Positions 1 to 7,507 of a stretch of 64,000 bases of DNA are shown here, one piece after another. Numbering within the stretch: the first letter of the stretch is position 1; each line of letters starts with the position of its first letter. Source of the stretch: DATBDN01 sp963715995 (GTDB taxonomy: Bacteria; Actinomycetota; Thermoleophilia; Solirubrobacterales; Thermoleophilaceae); NCBI GenBank assembly GCA_963715995.1, contig OY970283.1, positions 3,038,001 through 3,102,000 on the forward strand. Direction: 5' to 3'. Made by a program: the position numbers and the translations under genes. A model generated the notes under the pieces. The model worked only from the letters and a program-made list of their open reading frames with translations, made no database searches and was not told where the DNA came from.

Positions 1-2
1 TC

Positions 3-1163
3 CAGGCCGGTCAGGCGAACGCGGCCGGCAACGGCTTCGCCAACCCAGCGCTCTACAAGCTCGGCTCACAGGCGGGCGACTTCTTCGACGTCGGCGGCAT
101 CTCGACCGAGACGATCCCGAGCTGCAACGGCCAGTACTGCTCGACGCCCGGCTGGGATTACCAGACCGGCTGGGGCACGCCCGACGTCGCGAACCTGATG
201 AAGGCGATCGACGGCGGGACAGCGCCGGCGACTCCGGGCACGTCCAACCCGGTGCCGGGTCCCGGCACGGTCGACGAGGGCAGCCTCACTCCGTGCCCCG
301 GACCGCAGATGGCGGACAAGGACGGCGATGCGCCGAACGCCTATCCGGGCGGGGACGGCTCGAACATGGATGAGTTCGACGTCGAGAACGCCAGCTTCGA
401 CACGACGACCGCCAACGGCGCACCGGCGCTCGGCGTGACCCTGAATGTCAAGAACCTCGACGGGATGCTGCCGCTCAACACGCTCAGCGGCATCTGGACC
501 GTTCACTTCACGATCAACGGGGCTGCCTGGCAGGCTCAGGCCACCCAGGACGGGCGCGGCCCGATCGCCCAGTTCAGCTTCGATCTGATCGACAAGGACA
601 GCAACGCGACGGCCGTCGACGGCACCGCGACCCAGGGTGCGCCCGGCACGCTGCGCTGGCTGATACCGCTGTCGGCGCTCGGCTCGGGGGCTGACACCTC
701 CACGCTCAAGCAGACGTTCGCGGACGCGAACGGCGCCTTCACGCTCGAGGGCACGGGCCTGACCTACACGGCAGCTGGTGACCGCGCGCCGGACTCGGGC
801 TTCGGCTCGCAGTGGCCGATCGGCACCGACTGCGCGAACCCGCCGGCAACGGGTGGCGGCTCGGGCACTGGGACGACCGGTGGCGACACGGGCACGACCG
901 GCGGCGGTGGAGACACCGGCACGACGGGTGGCGACACCGGCTCGGGCGGCGACAACGGCACCAGCCAGGGCACGCAGCAGACGGCAGCCCAGAAGAAGGC
1001 GGCCGCGAAGAAGAAGGCGGCCGCGAAGAAGAAGGCGGCGGCTAAGAAGCGGGCCGCGGCGAAGAAGCGTGCGGCGGCGACGAAGCGGGCTGCGGCCAAG
1101 AAGCGAGCCGCTGCGAAGAAGCGCGCTGCCGCCAAGAAGCGGGCGGCTGCGAAGAGCGCCTAG
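3..1163 (+). CDS. Secreted sedolisin/subtilisin-fold peptidase, C-terminal part, with Ala/Lys tail (partial)
   Basis: The gene runs in from the left edge; 386 codons are visible and the start is missing. The first ~65 visible residues end in PGWDYQTGWGTPD, the pattern that closes the catalytic domain of sedolisin (S53) and related subtilisin-fold peptidases. The catalytic residues lie upstream and cannot be checked. A Pro/Gly linker leads to a module of about 190 residues that I do not recognise, probably a beta-sandwich, then a Gly/Thr/Asp linker (about nt 850-960). The protein ends in nine six-residue units of the type AAAKKK/AAAKKR (about nt 990-1160), a strongly basic helical tail like those of histone-H1-like proteins and HBHA. 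On a secreted enzyme such a tail could bind anionic wall polymers or extracellular DNA; that role is inference. Confidence 0.7.
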   Translation, partial: QAGQANAAGNGFANPALYKLGSQAGDFFDVGGISTETIPSCNGQYCSTPGWDYQTGWGTPDVANLMKAIDGGTAPATPGTSNPVPGPGTVDEGSLTPCPGPQMADKDGDAPNAYPGGDGSNMDEFDVENASFDTTTANGAPALGVTLNVKNLDGMLPLNTLSGIWTVHFTINGAAWQAQATQDGRGPIAQFSFDLIDKDSNATAVDGTATQGAPGTLRWLIPLSALGSGADTSTLKQTFADANGAFTLEGTGLTYTAAGDRAPDSGFGSQWPIGTDCANPPATGGGSGTGTTGGDTGTTGGGGDTGTTGGDTGSGGDNGTSQGTQQTAAQKKAAAKKKAAAKKKAAAKKRAAAKKRAAATKRAAAKKRAAAKKRAAAKKRAAAKSA

Positions 1164-1186
1164 CGGCGGGCGGCCTGGCGGCGGCT

Positions 1187-1507
1187 TGCGCTGGCGGGCT
1201 GCCGGCTTCGCCCCGCGAACGCATCGCAACCGTCAAAAACTGTCGCTATTCGCACACCAATTGACGGTTGCTCCCCCGAACCGCGTCGCTGCGATCACTT
1301 AGGTCCGCCGCCCGACCACAACTGATCACAGCGATACCAAGAGCGGCCTCGCGAGCGAGCACCGATCCCTCTTGGTTGCCCAACGGAGGGTCGGTGCTCG
1401 CGAACCACGCCGCTCGAGCCCTGACGCGTGGACGGAGAGCGAGCCACCCGAAAGCGCCACCCGAAAACACCACCGCGTCCCCGCCCTGGGTGAGTTTCCG
1501 CGGAAAC
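1187..1507 (+). repeat. Structured intergenic repeat, copy A (hairpin array)
   Basis: This region lies between convergent genes (1163 and 1518), carries no gene, and is an inverted copy of 14109-14457. It contains a series of hairpins. Hairpin 1 is 1227-1270, with arms CAACCGTCAA/TTGACGGTTG. Hairpin 2 is 1288-1332, with arms GCTGCGATCA/TGATCACAGC and an inner GGTC/GACC pair. Hairpin 3 is 1355-1401, with arms GCGAGCACCGA/TCGGTGCTCGC and an inner CCCTC/GAGGG. The last is a perfect 14-bp palindrome, GTTTCCGCGGAAAC, at 1494-1507. No open frame with coding character spans it. Its role is unknown; a REP-like mobile or terminator function is possible. Confidence 0.8.
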
Positions 1508-1517
1508 GTCTCCGCAG

Positions 1518-2703
1518 CTAGCGCACCAGCGCCGGCGCCGCGCTGACGCACTGGCGCACGACTCGGTTCAAGCGGAACAGGTTGAGGTCGCCCAGCGGCG
1601 TCGTCAGTGATCCCACGCGGTTGGTCACGAAGCCGACGGAGAGTCCCGCCTGCGGGTCCGCCCAGCCACCCGATCCGCCGTAGCCGTAGTGGCCGAACGC
1701 CCTCGTTGCGGCGCGGCCGGCGCCGAACGCCTGGTGATAGCCCAGTCGCCAGCGCATAGTCAGCCCGAGCACTGCGTCGGCTCCGCGCACCTGCACCTTG
1801 CCGAGCTTCTCGACGGTCTCCGGCGTCAGGTACTCCACCCCACCCGCACGGCCGCCGTTCGCGAACGGTTCGTACATCGCAGCCAGCGCGCGGGCGCTGA
1901 GCGCGCCGTTCACGGCCGGCATCTCGGTGGTCCAGATCGGCGGCTCCGGCCCCTCGAACAGGCGGTCGAAGCCGGGCACGTGCAGGGCATCAAGCGTGAC
2001 GCGGCTGGCGCGGTAGCGCTTCCACACGCGCCGCGTGCGCTCGGCGGTGGCGCCCAGCTGGCGCAGTGCCGAGCCGACCGGCTCCGCCACGAACTCGCGC
2101 GCGTCCTCGGGGACTCCGATCTGCAGGCCGTCGATGCCAAGCGGCTCGGTCACCTCGATGCGCGCGAGCTCGGCCAGCCCCTTGCCCGTGACGCGTCGCG
2201 CCAGCCCGGCGACCAGCCAGCCGTAGGTGATCGCGTGGTAGGCCGAGCGCTCGGTCGGCGCGCGCACGCTGCGCGCGGCGAGCTTGTCCTCCATCGCGAT
2301 GTGGTCCAGCAGATCCTCCGCGCGCGGGGCCACCGCGCGCACGCTGCTCAGGCCGGCGCGGTGGGTCATCAAGTCGCGCACGGTCACGCGCTGCTTGCCG
2401 CCCGCCGCGAACTCGGGCCAGAAGCTGGCCACGGGCTCGTCGTAGTCGACCAGGCCCCGCTCGGCCAGGCGGTGGAGCACTGTCGACGCCACGCCCTTGG
2501 TGGTCGAAGAAGCTGATCGCGATCGTCTCGGGAGTCCACGGCCGCGTCCCGCGCCGGTCGGCGAAGCCGGTCCACAGGTCCACCACGACGTCGCCGCGCA
2601 ACCGGACCGTGAGCGCTCCACCCCCCTCGCTGCGGCCCACGATCCGCTCGAACGCCGTGCGCACGGGCTCGAAGCCAGGAGCAACCGATCCGAGAGCCGC
2701 CAC
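1518..2703 (-). pseudogene. Beta-lactamase-fold serine hydrolase (EstB-like esterase), frameshifted
   Basis: Two reading frames join into one 394-residue protein of the class C beta-lactamase/EstB esterase family. The N-terminal part (start GTG at 2703, reading AALGSVAPGFEPVRTAF) ends at ETIAISF. The C-terminal frame supplies STTKG, the SxxK nucleophile motif, and runs on to the stop at 1518; it includes a YHAITYGW segment in the position of the family's second catalytic Tyr motif and a C-terminal FGHYGYGGSGGW. The total length is 3n+1, and dropping one T from AGCTTCTTCGACC (about 2504-2512) restores a perfect match to the family pattern. There is no signal peptide, so it is probably cytoplasmic. 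Whether this is a true pseudogene, a sequencing error or recoding cannot be settled here. A TAGCCT box 7 nt upstream of the GTG suggests a live promoter. Confidence 0.75.
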
Positions 2704-2710
2704 GGCACCG

Positions 2711-2716
2711 AGGCTA
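2711..2716 (-). promoter_or_regulatory. Putative leaderless -10 box (TAGCCT) of the EstB-like gene
   Basis: On the minus strand TAGCCT is followed by 7 nt and then the GTG start. In actinomycetes a TANNNT box at this distance usually makes the start codon the first base of the mRNA. There is no Shine-Dalgarno sequence. Confidence 0.45.
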
Positions 2717-2860
2717 CCCACCGCCCGGACGGCGCGATTGACCCCGCCGTGCGGAGAAAACCAGCGCCGAAATCTTCTCCATCGGGCCAATGACCCGGCC
2801 GCCGGCGCTGTGCAAGGTGCCTCGAGACCGTGCGACCGCGACGCACGGCGACCACTACTG

Positions 2861-2866
2861 AAGGAG
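2861..2866 (+). promoter_or_regulatory. Ribosome binding site AAGGAG that fixes a TTG start
   Basis: AAGGAG lies 7 nt before the TTG at 2874. It is one of few strong Shine-Dalgarno sites in the window. It supports TTG as the real start of the P-II gene, because the family's conserved N-terminus (MKLVIGIVRP) begins exactly there. Confidence 0.75.
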
Positions 2867-2873
2867 ACCACCG

Positions 2874-3227
2874 TTGAAGCTCGTGATCGGCATCGTCCGG
2901 CCTGAGAAGGCCAACGACGTGCTCGAAGCCCTCTACCGCGCCGAGGTGCGCGGGCTGTCCGTGAGCCGCGTCCAAGGCCACGGTGGCGAGCTCGAGCGGG
3001 TCGAGACCTACCGCGGCACGACCGTGAAGATGGCCCTGTCGGAGAAGGTCCGCTTCGAGATCGCCGTGTCCGACGACTTCGTCGATCCCGCCGTCGAGGC
3101 GCTCTGCGAGGGCGCCTGCACCGGCGAGGTCGGCGACGGGAAGATCTTCGTCGTCCCGCTCGAGCGCGCAGTGCGCATCCGCACCGGCGAGGCCGACAAG
3201 CTGGCCGTGACCCCGGTGAGCGCGTGA
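2874..3227 (+). CDS. glnB: P-II family nitrogen regulatory protein
   Basis: This 117-residue P-II signal protein has the family's usual length. P-II trimers bind ATP/ADP and 2-oxoglutarate and plug AmtB-type channels or modulate other nitrogen enzymes. Visible marks are the beta1 strand KLVIGIVRP, the B-loop TGEVGDGKIFV (about residues 82-92) and the C-terminal VRIRTGE. The T-loop is unusual. Tyr46 of the YRG motif is present, but the position of the modifiable Tyr51 is Val (YRGTTV instead of YRGAEY), and the loop sequence GHGGELERVETYRG is atypical. Covalent uridylylation or adenylylation at Tyr51 is therefore unlikely. The gene overlaps the ammonium transporter start by 4 nt, the usual glnK-amtB arrangement, so gating of that transporter is its probable job. 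Whether to call it glnB or glnK is a matter of naming. Confidence 0.9.
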   Translation: MKLVIGIVRPEKANDVLEALYRAEVRGLSVSRVQGHGGELERVETYRGTTVKMALSEKVRFEIAVSDDFVDPAVEALCEGACTGEVGDGKIFVVPLERAVRIRTGEADKLAVTPVSA

Positions 3228-4849
3228 CGGCGCTGGCAGCGGCCGCCACAGGGCACATCGACACGGGCGACACGGCGTGGATGCTGGTCGCCACCGCGCT
3301 TGTGCTGATGATGACGCCGGCGCTCGGGCTCTTCTACGCCGGCCTCGTGCGCGCGAAGAACGTGCTCAACACGTTCATGATGAGCATCGGCGCGCTGGGA
3401 GTGGTGGCCGTCGTCTGGGCGCTGGTCGGCTACTCGCTCGCCTTCAGCCACGGCAACGGGATCATCGGCGGCTTCCACAACGCGTTCATGCACGACGTGG
3501 GCTTCCTCCCGCGCGCCGGCACCAGCATCCCCCACCTCGTCTTCTTCGCATTCGAGGCGACCTTCTGCATCATCACCGCGGCGCTCATCTCGGGCGCCGT
3601 CGTGGAGCGCATGCGCTACGGCACGTTCCTGGTCTTCATGGTCCTGTGGTCGCTGCTCGTGTACTGCGTGCTCGCGCATTGGGTCTGGGGCGGCGGCTGG
3701 CTGGCGTCGCACGGCACGCTCGACTTCGCGGGCGGGGTGCCGGTGGAGATGGCCTCCGGCTTCTCGGCGTTCGCCGCGGCGCTCGCGGTCGGCCCGCGCA
3801 AGGACTACGGACGCGCGGCGCTGCTCCCCCACAACGCCGTGTACGTGCTGCTCGGCGCCGGCCTGCTGTGGTTCGGCTGGTTCGGCTTCAACGGCGGCTC
3901 GGGCTACAACGTCGGCCACAACGGCGTGCTCGCCTTCACCAACACGCTGCTGGCCCCGGCCGCCACGCTGGTCGTGTGGTTCCTGCTCGACCTGCGCCGC
4001 GGCGGGCGGGTGACCGCCGTCGGCGCCGCCACGGCGATCGTCGTCGGCTGCGTGGCGATCACCCCGGCCTGCGGATACATCAGCCCGATGTGGGCGCTCA
4101 CGCTGGGTGGGCTCGCTGCCCTTCCGAGCTACGCGCTGATCGTCTGGCGCCCGCGCACGCGCCTCGACGAGACCCTCGACGTGCTGGCCGCGCACGGCCT
4201 CGGCGGCCTCACCGGCATCCTGTTCATCGGGCTGGTCGCCCAAGTCGGCTGGAACGGCATCTCGAACGGTGTCGTCTACGGGAACGCGCACCAGCTCCTG
4301 TGGCAGGTGATCCCCGCGATCGTCGCCCCGGTCTACGCGTTCACGGCCACCTTCGGGCTGCTCAAGCTGCTCGGAGCAGTGATGCCGCTGCGGGTGTCAG
4401 AGCGCGAGGAGTCGCTCGGCCTCGACACGCAGGAGCACGGCGAGGAGGCCTACTCGAGCGCCGAGGGCGCGATCCTGGTGATCCCGGAGGCCGGGCGACC
4501 CGGTCTTCGCGCCGGAGGTGGCCGTGGCCCACACGTAGCCTCTGGCCCGTGGAGCGCGGGCCGACTGCCCATGAAGTGCGACGGCGGCGGCTTGGCGCCG
4601 TCGCCGTGCTGGCCGCGCTCGTGGTCGCGGTGGTGGTCATCGCCGCCGGTGGCGGTAGCGGAGGCGGACCCAAGCGCCTCGTGCCGGGCGGCGGCGGCTC
4701 GCGCGTCTACGACCCGCTCGGCTACAGCTCCGCGAACGAGGACGACCTCGCTGCGCGCGCGGCCGCGGGCTTCTCGGACGTGGTCTACGAGAAGAGCCCC
4801 GGCGGAGTCGTCGCATCTGCCAAGCGCACGGCGCGCTGGCGACCGCTGA
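3224..4849 (+). CDS. amt: Ammonium transporter (Amt/Mep/Rh family)
   Basis: This is an integral membrane ammonium channel. The first ~420 residues carry about 11 hydrophobic segments and the family marks TPALGLFYAGLVR, FAFEATFCIITAALISGAVVERM, WGGGWL, WFGWFGFNGGS and AAHGLGG with the pore histidine. The start GTG overlaps the P-II stop, so the two are translationally coupled. As written, the frame runs on for about 100 residues past the natural C-terminus and overlaps the next gene by 300 nt in another frame. If one G is removed from GCCGGGCGAC (4493-4495), the protein would instead end EAGDPVFAPEVAVAHT at a TAG (4536-4538), giving 437 residues and a free gap before the next start. I think that is the true C-terminus (inference); the 541-residue form is what the sequence literally encodes. 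Confidence 0.85.
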   Translation: MTALAAAATGHIDTGDTAWMLVATALVLMMTPALGLFYAGLVRAKNVLNTFMMSIGALGVVAVVWALVGYSLAFSHGNGIIGGFHNAFMHDVGFLPRAGTSIPHLVFFAFEATFCIITAALISGAVVERMRYGTFLVFMVLWSLLVYCVLAHWVWGGGWLASHGTLDFAGGVPVEMASGFSAFAAALAVGPRKDYGRAALLPHNAVYVLLGAGLLWFGWFGFNGGSGYNVGHNGVLAFTNTLLAPAATLVVWFLLDLRRGGRVTAVGAATAIVVGCVAITPACGYISPMWALTLGGLAALPSYALIVWRPRTRLDETLDVLAAHGLGGLTGILFIGLVAQVGWNGISNGVVYGNAHQLLWQVIPAIVAPVYAFTATFGLLKLLGAVMPLRVSEREESLGLDTQEHGEEAYSSAEGAILVIPEAGRPGLRAGGGRGPHVASGPWSAGRLPMKCDGGGLAPSPCWPRSWSRWWSSPPVAVAEADPSASCRAAAARASTTRSATAPRTRTTSLRARPRASRTWSTRRAPAESSHLPSARRAGDR

Positions 4850-5886
4850 TCGATCGCGCGGCCAAGCTGAACGGAGTCGACGCCGACATGCTCGAGGCGA
4901 TCGTCTTCCTCGAGAGCGCCGGGCGCCCCGACGCGGTCGCGGGCGGCGACGTGGCGGGCGCGGCGGGCCTCGGGCAGATCTTGCCGTCGACGGCCACGGC
5001 GCTGCTGCACATGCACGTCGACCTTGCGCAGAGCCGCTCGCTGACCGCGCGGCTGGCCCGCGCCTCGGCGGCGAAGGGACGGCGGCTCGAGAAGCAGCGG
5101 CGCAAGGTGGACCAGCGCTTCGACCCGGCCCAGGCGATCGGCGGCGCCGCCATCTACCTGTCGCTGGCGAAGAAGAAGTTCGGGCGCGACGATCTGGCGG
5201 TCGCGACGTACCACATGGGCATGGGCAACCTCGACACTGTGCTGTCGCGTTATCGCTCCCAGGGTGGCGACGACGACCCGAGCTACACGCGGCTCTACTT
5301 CGACACGGCGCCACTGCACCACCCGTCGGCTTACGAGCTGCTGAGCAGCCTCGGCGACGACTCCTCCACCTACCTCTGGCGCGTGCGGGCAGCCCAGGAG
5401 ATCATGCGGCTGAGCCGCGACGATCCGAAGCAGCTCGCCAAGCTGGCGGCGCTCGACGCCAGCGCAGGCGGGGGCGCGCGCAGGCTGTTCCCTGCCGGCG
5501 CGCCGGCGACCAGCGGCGGCGGGGGCAAGCCGCCGACCTATCCGGCCGTAGCCGGCTTGCGCTTCAGCGGTGACGCCGCGCGTGACTTCGCGCCGGACGC
5601 GGCGGCGCGCGCGGTGCTCGTCTACATGGGCATCGGCGCACGTGCCATCAGCGGCCAGTCGCCGCTCACCGTCACGAGCGCGCATGGAGTGCGCATCGAG
5701 ACCTCACGCCACTACACGAGCGGGCGCCAGGCGCTCGCGGTGCAGTACCTGCTCGACCGCCTCCAGGCGTGGAACCTGATCGCCTGGGGACGCGGAACGC
5801 AGACGATCGCGATCGTGGCCGGCCCCGACGCCGCCAAGCAGCTGCCGTCACCCGCCAAGATGATCCGCGACGCGGCGCGGCGTTAG
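4549..5886 (+). CDS. Membrane-anchored lytic transglycosylase (SLT domain)
   Basis: This 445-residue protein has a short basic N-terminus and one hydrophobic segment (about residues 17-38, LGAVAVLAALVVAVVVIAA), then a Gly-rich linker, so it is membrane-anchored or exported. The SLT fold begins near residue 100. Catalytic Glu122 is in FLESAGRP, followed by AGLGQILPSTA (the family's GLMQI-type motif) and YHMGMGN further on, which matches the goose-lysozyme/SLT pattern for cleaving peptidoglycan between MurNAc and GlcNAc. A C-terminal part of about 150 residues after residue 300 is unassigned. The GTG start at 4549 was chosen because the signal anchor begins there. The gene stands behind amt in the same direction. 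Its stop overlaps the convergent SnoaL-like gene in the shared tetranucleotide TTAG. Confidence 0.8.
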   Translation: MERGPTAHEVRRRRLGAVAVLAALVVAVVVIAAGGGSGGGPKRLVPGGGGSRVYDPLGYSSANEDDLAARAAAGFSDVVYEKSPGGVVASAKRTARWRPLIDRAAKLNGVDADMLEAIVFLESAGRPDAVAGGDVAGAAGLGQILPSTATALLHMHVDLAQSRSLTARLARASAAKGRRLEKQRRKVDQRFDPAQAIGGAAIYLSLAKKKFGRDDLAVATYHMGMGNLDTVLSRYRSQGGDDDPSYTRLYFDTAPLHHPSAYELLSSLGDDSSTYLWRVRAAQEIMRLSRDDPKQLAKLAALDASAGGGARRLFPAGAPATSGGGGKPPTYPAVAGLRFSGDAARDFAPDAAARAVLVYMGIGARAISGQSPLTVTSAHGVRIETSRHYTSGRQALAVQYLLDRLQAWNLIAWGRGTQTIAIVAGPDAAKQLPSPAKMIRDAARR

Positions 5887-6284
5887 GAGAACAGCCCGAG
5901 CTGGCGCATCAGAGCCAGCTCGTCCACAAGTCCCCAGTGCTCCACCAGCAGCCCGTCCGCCACCCGGAACACGTCGACGCGGTCGACGCTGAACGGGTAG
6001 CCGGTCGGGCGCAGCCCGAGCCAGTTGCCGATGTGCCTTCCCGACATCGTGCTGCGACACGCCACACGGTCGCCCTCGCTGATCACGTCGTCGACCGCGA
6101 AGCGCAGGTCGGCCACGCCCGCGAACAGCACCTCGGCCGCGGCACGGAAGCCATCGAGCCCGTGACGCCGCTCGGGCGGGCTGCCGTGGCTCGTCCACTG
6201 CTGCCCGACGGTCTCGGCTGCGGTCGAGGTGTCCCGGAGGTTGAACATCTCGAGGTGACGACTCACGAGCACGCGCCCGTCCAT
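5883..6284 (-). CDS. SnoaL-like/nuclear-transport-factor-2-fold protein
   Basis: This 133-residue protein has the SnoaL/NTF2 cone fold pattern: a helix with VSRHLEMFNLRD, then GLDGFRAAAEVLFAGVADLRFAVDDVISEGDRVACRSTMSGRH, and WGLVDELALMRQLG at the end. Members include polyketide cyclases, ester cyclases and many stress-linked proteins of unknown substrate; nothing here defines a ligand. I start it at the ATG at 6284. A longer TTG start at 6320 would place coding sequence over the 18-bp palindrome 6320-6337. It is divergent from a LuxR-type regulator with that palindrome between them, so it is a likely regulatory target. Confidence 0.7.
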   Translation of the reverse strand: MDGRVLVSRHLEMFNLRDTSTAAETVGQQWTSHGSPPERRHGLDGFRAAAEVLFAGVADLRFAVDDVISEGDRVACRSTMSGRHIGNWLGLRPTGYPFSVDRVDVFRVADGLLVEHWGLVDELALMRQLGLFS

Positions 6285-6319
6285 CTGCCGGAGCTTGCGA
6301 CGTGTGCCGTTCGCGCGCA

Positions 6320-6337
6320 ATCCCAGAAAGCTGGGGT
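6320..6337. promoter_or_regulatory. 18-bp palindrome, probable operator (copy 1)
   Basis: ATCCCAGAAAGCTGGGGT has arms CCCAG/CTGGG around 4 nt. It matches 7421-7438 at 15 of 18 positions and lies in the divergent region between the SnoaL-like gene and the LuxR-type regulator, about 23 bp upstream of the regulator's TATATT box. Autoregulation by the LuxR protein is the simplest reading. Confidence 0.55.
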
Positions 6338-6359
6338 GTACAGCCCGCAGCCGCCGTCA

Positions 6360-6365
6360 TATATT
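6360..6365 (+). promoter_or_regulatory. Putative leaderless -10 box (TATATT) of the LuxR-type gene
   Basis: TATATT is followed by TCCCTCT (7 nt) and the GTG at 6373, the spacing expected when transcription starts at the start codon. Confidence 0.5.
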
Positions 6366-6372
6366 TCCCTCT

Positions 6373-7413
6373 GTGGGGGGTCAGCGGGTCAGGGACCGCT
6401 GTGTGGAGCGCATCCAAGCGCTCGCCTGCTCCGACCTGGACTCGGAGTCGCTGCGCCGTGAGGTGGCGGGTGAGCTGCGGCGCACGGTCGGCTTCGATCG
6501 CTGGGTGTGGCGGCTGGTCGATCCTCAGTCCGTGCTCTGGACCTCCGGGGTCGGCGAGCACGATCTCTGGAGCCAGGTACCCGACCTGGCGCGCCTGGAG
6601 CAGAACGACGAGACCGTCAACACGCTCTGGACACGCGTCCGCGGGCGCCACTCCACCAACAGCCTGAAGGCCGCCACGCGTGGGGACTACTCCCTGAGCG
6701 CGCGCTGGGACGCCGTACTCGGGCCGGCCGGGGTCGGCGACGAGCTGCGCGCGGCCTCGATCGACCAGGGCAGCTGCTGGGGCGACCTCTACCTCTGGCG
6801 CGGCCGTGACGACGAGCCGTTCAGCGACGACGAGATCGAGCTCGTCGAGCGCGCGAGCGCACTGGTCGCACCGGCGTTGCGGCGCCGCGCCGCGCTTCCG
6901 AGCGCGCCCGCCGCGGCGCCCGGTGTACTGATCTTCGACGCGGACCTGCGACCGCGCAGCTGGACCGATGCCGCGGGCGAGTGGCTGAGTGCCGCAACCG
7001 GCGGCTCCGCGACCACCGCTCACGACGCCGCCGGCGCACTGGCCGTGGTTGCGCGCTTCGCGCAGGAGCGAGCGCTGGGTATCGAGAGCTCGACGGCACG
7101 CGTCCGCATGCGCACCACCGGCGGCTGGGTCGTGATCGAGGGCGCGAACCTGAACGGCGCCGACGCCGGTGGCACGGCGGTGACGATCCGCCACGCGGCT
7201 CCGGTCGACTACCTCGACCTTCTGTGCTTCGCGTACGAGCTCACCGAGCGCGAGCGCGAACTGGTCGGCCTCGTCGTCGACGGCGCCGACACCAAGAGGA
7301 TCGCCGCCACGCTGTTCATCTCGCCCTACACCGTCCAGGACCACCTGAAGTCCGTGTTCGCGAAGGTGGGCGTGCGCTCCCGGCGCGAGCTCGTAGCAGC
7401 GCTCGGCGCCTAG
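6373..7413 (+). CDS. LuxR-family transcriptional regulator
   Basis: This 346-residue regulator has a C-terminal LuxR/GerE helix-turn-helix (about residues 283-346: ELTERERELVGLVVDG, KRIAATLFISPYTVQDHLKSVFAKVGV, RRELVAAL). The N-terminal ~280 residues look like a GAF/PAS-like sensory region with no ligand motif that I can name; there is no phosphoacceptor receiver domain and no ATPase. The GTG at 6373 was chosen over an upstream TTG because the upstream one overlaps the divergent gene's promoter region and a TATATT box sits 7 nt before this GTG. Matching palindromes flank the gene at 6320-6337 and 7421-7438, so it probably controls itself, the SnoaL-like gene and the secreted-protein unit downstream. 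Confidence 0.82.
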   Translation: MGGQRVRDRCVERIQALACSDLDSESLRREVAGELRRTVGFDRWVWRLVDPQSVLWTSGVGEHDLWSQVPDLARLEQNDETVNTLWTRVRGRHSTNSLKAATRGDYSLSARWDAVLGPAGVGDELRAASIDQGSCWGDLYLWRGRDDEPFSDDEIELVERASALVAPALRRRAALPSAPAAAPGVLIFDADLRPRSWTDAAGEWLSAATGGSATTAHDAAGALAVVARFAQERALGIESSTARVRMRTTGGWVVIEGANLNGADAGGTAVTIRHAAPVDYLDLLCFAYELTERERELVGLVVDGADTKRIAATLFISPYTVQDHLKSVFAKVGVRSRRELVAALGA

Positions 7414-7420
7414 TCGCAAG

Positions 7421-7438
7421 ATCCCAGATCGCTGGGAT
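7421..7438. promoter_or_regulatory. 18-bp palindrome, probable operator (copy 2) or terminator hairpin
   Basis: ATCCCAGATCGCTGGGAT has perfect 7-bp arms around 4 nt. It lies 8 nt behind the LuxR-type stop and 70 nt before the next start. The close match to 6320-6337 favours an operator. A short terminator stem is the alternative, but no T-run follows. Confidence 0.55.
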
Positions 7439-7507
7439 TGCCGCGCCGCGTGCGTAGAGCGATGCTCCCTTTGGCAAGCACCTTTACAGGACCAAGGGGG
7501 TACCGAA

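Noticed and set aside
66..1229. Long minus-strand open frame antisense to the peptidase gene (387 codons)
   Set aside because: Arg/Leu-rich composition and no start signal; it mirrors the GC-rich plus-strand gene with its Ala/Lys tail.
3277..4548. Extension of the transglycosylase frame upstream through amt
   Set aside because: It is the out-of-frame shadow of amt (Arg-rich); the signal anchor and GTG at 4549 define the real start.
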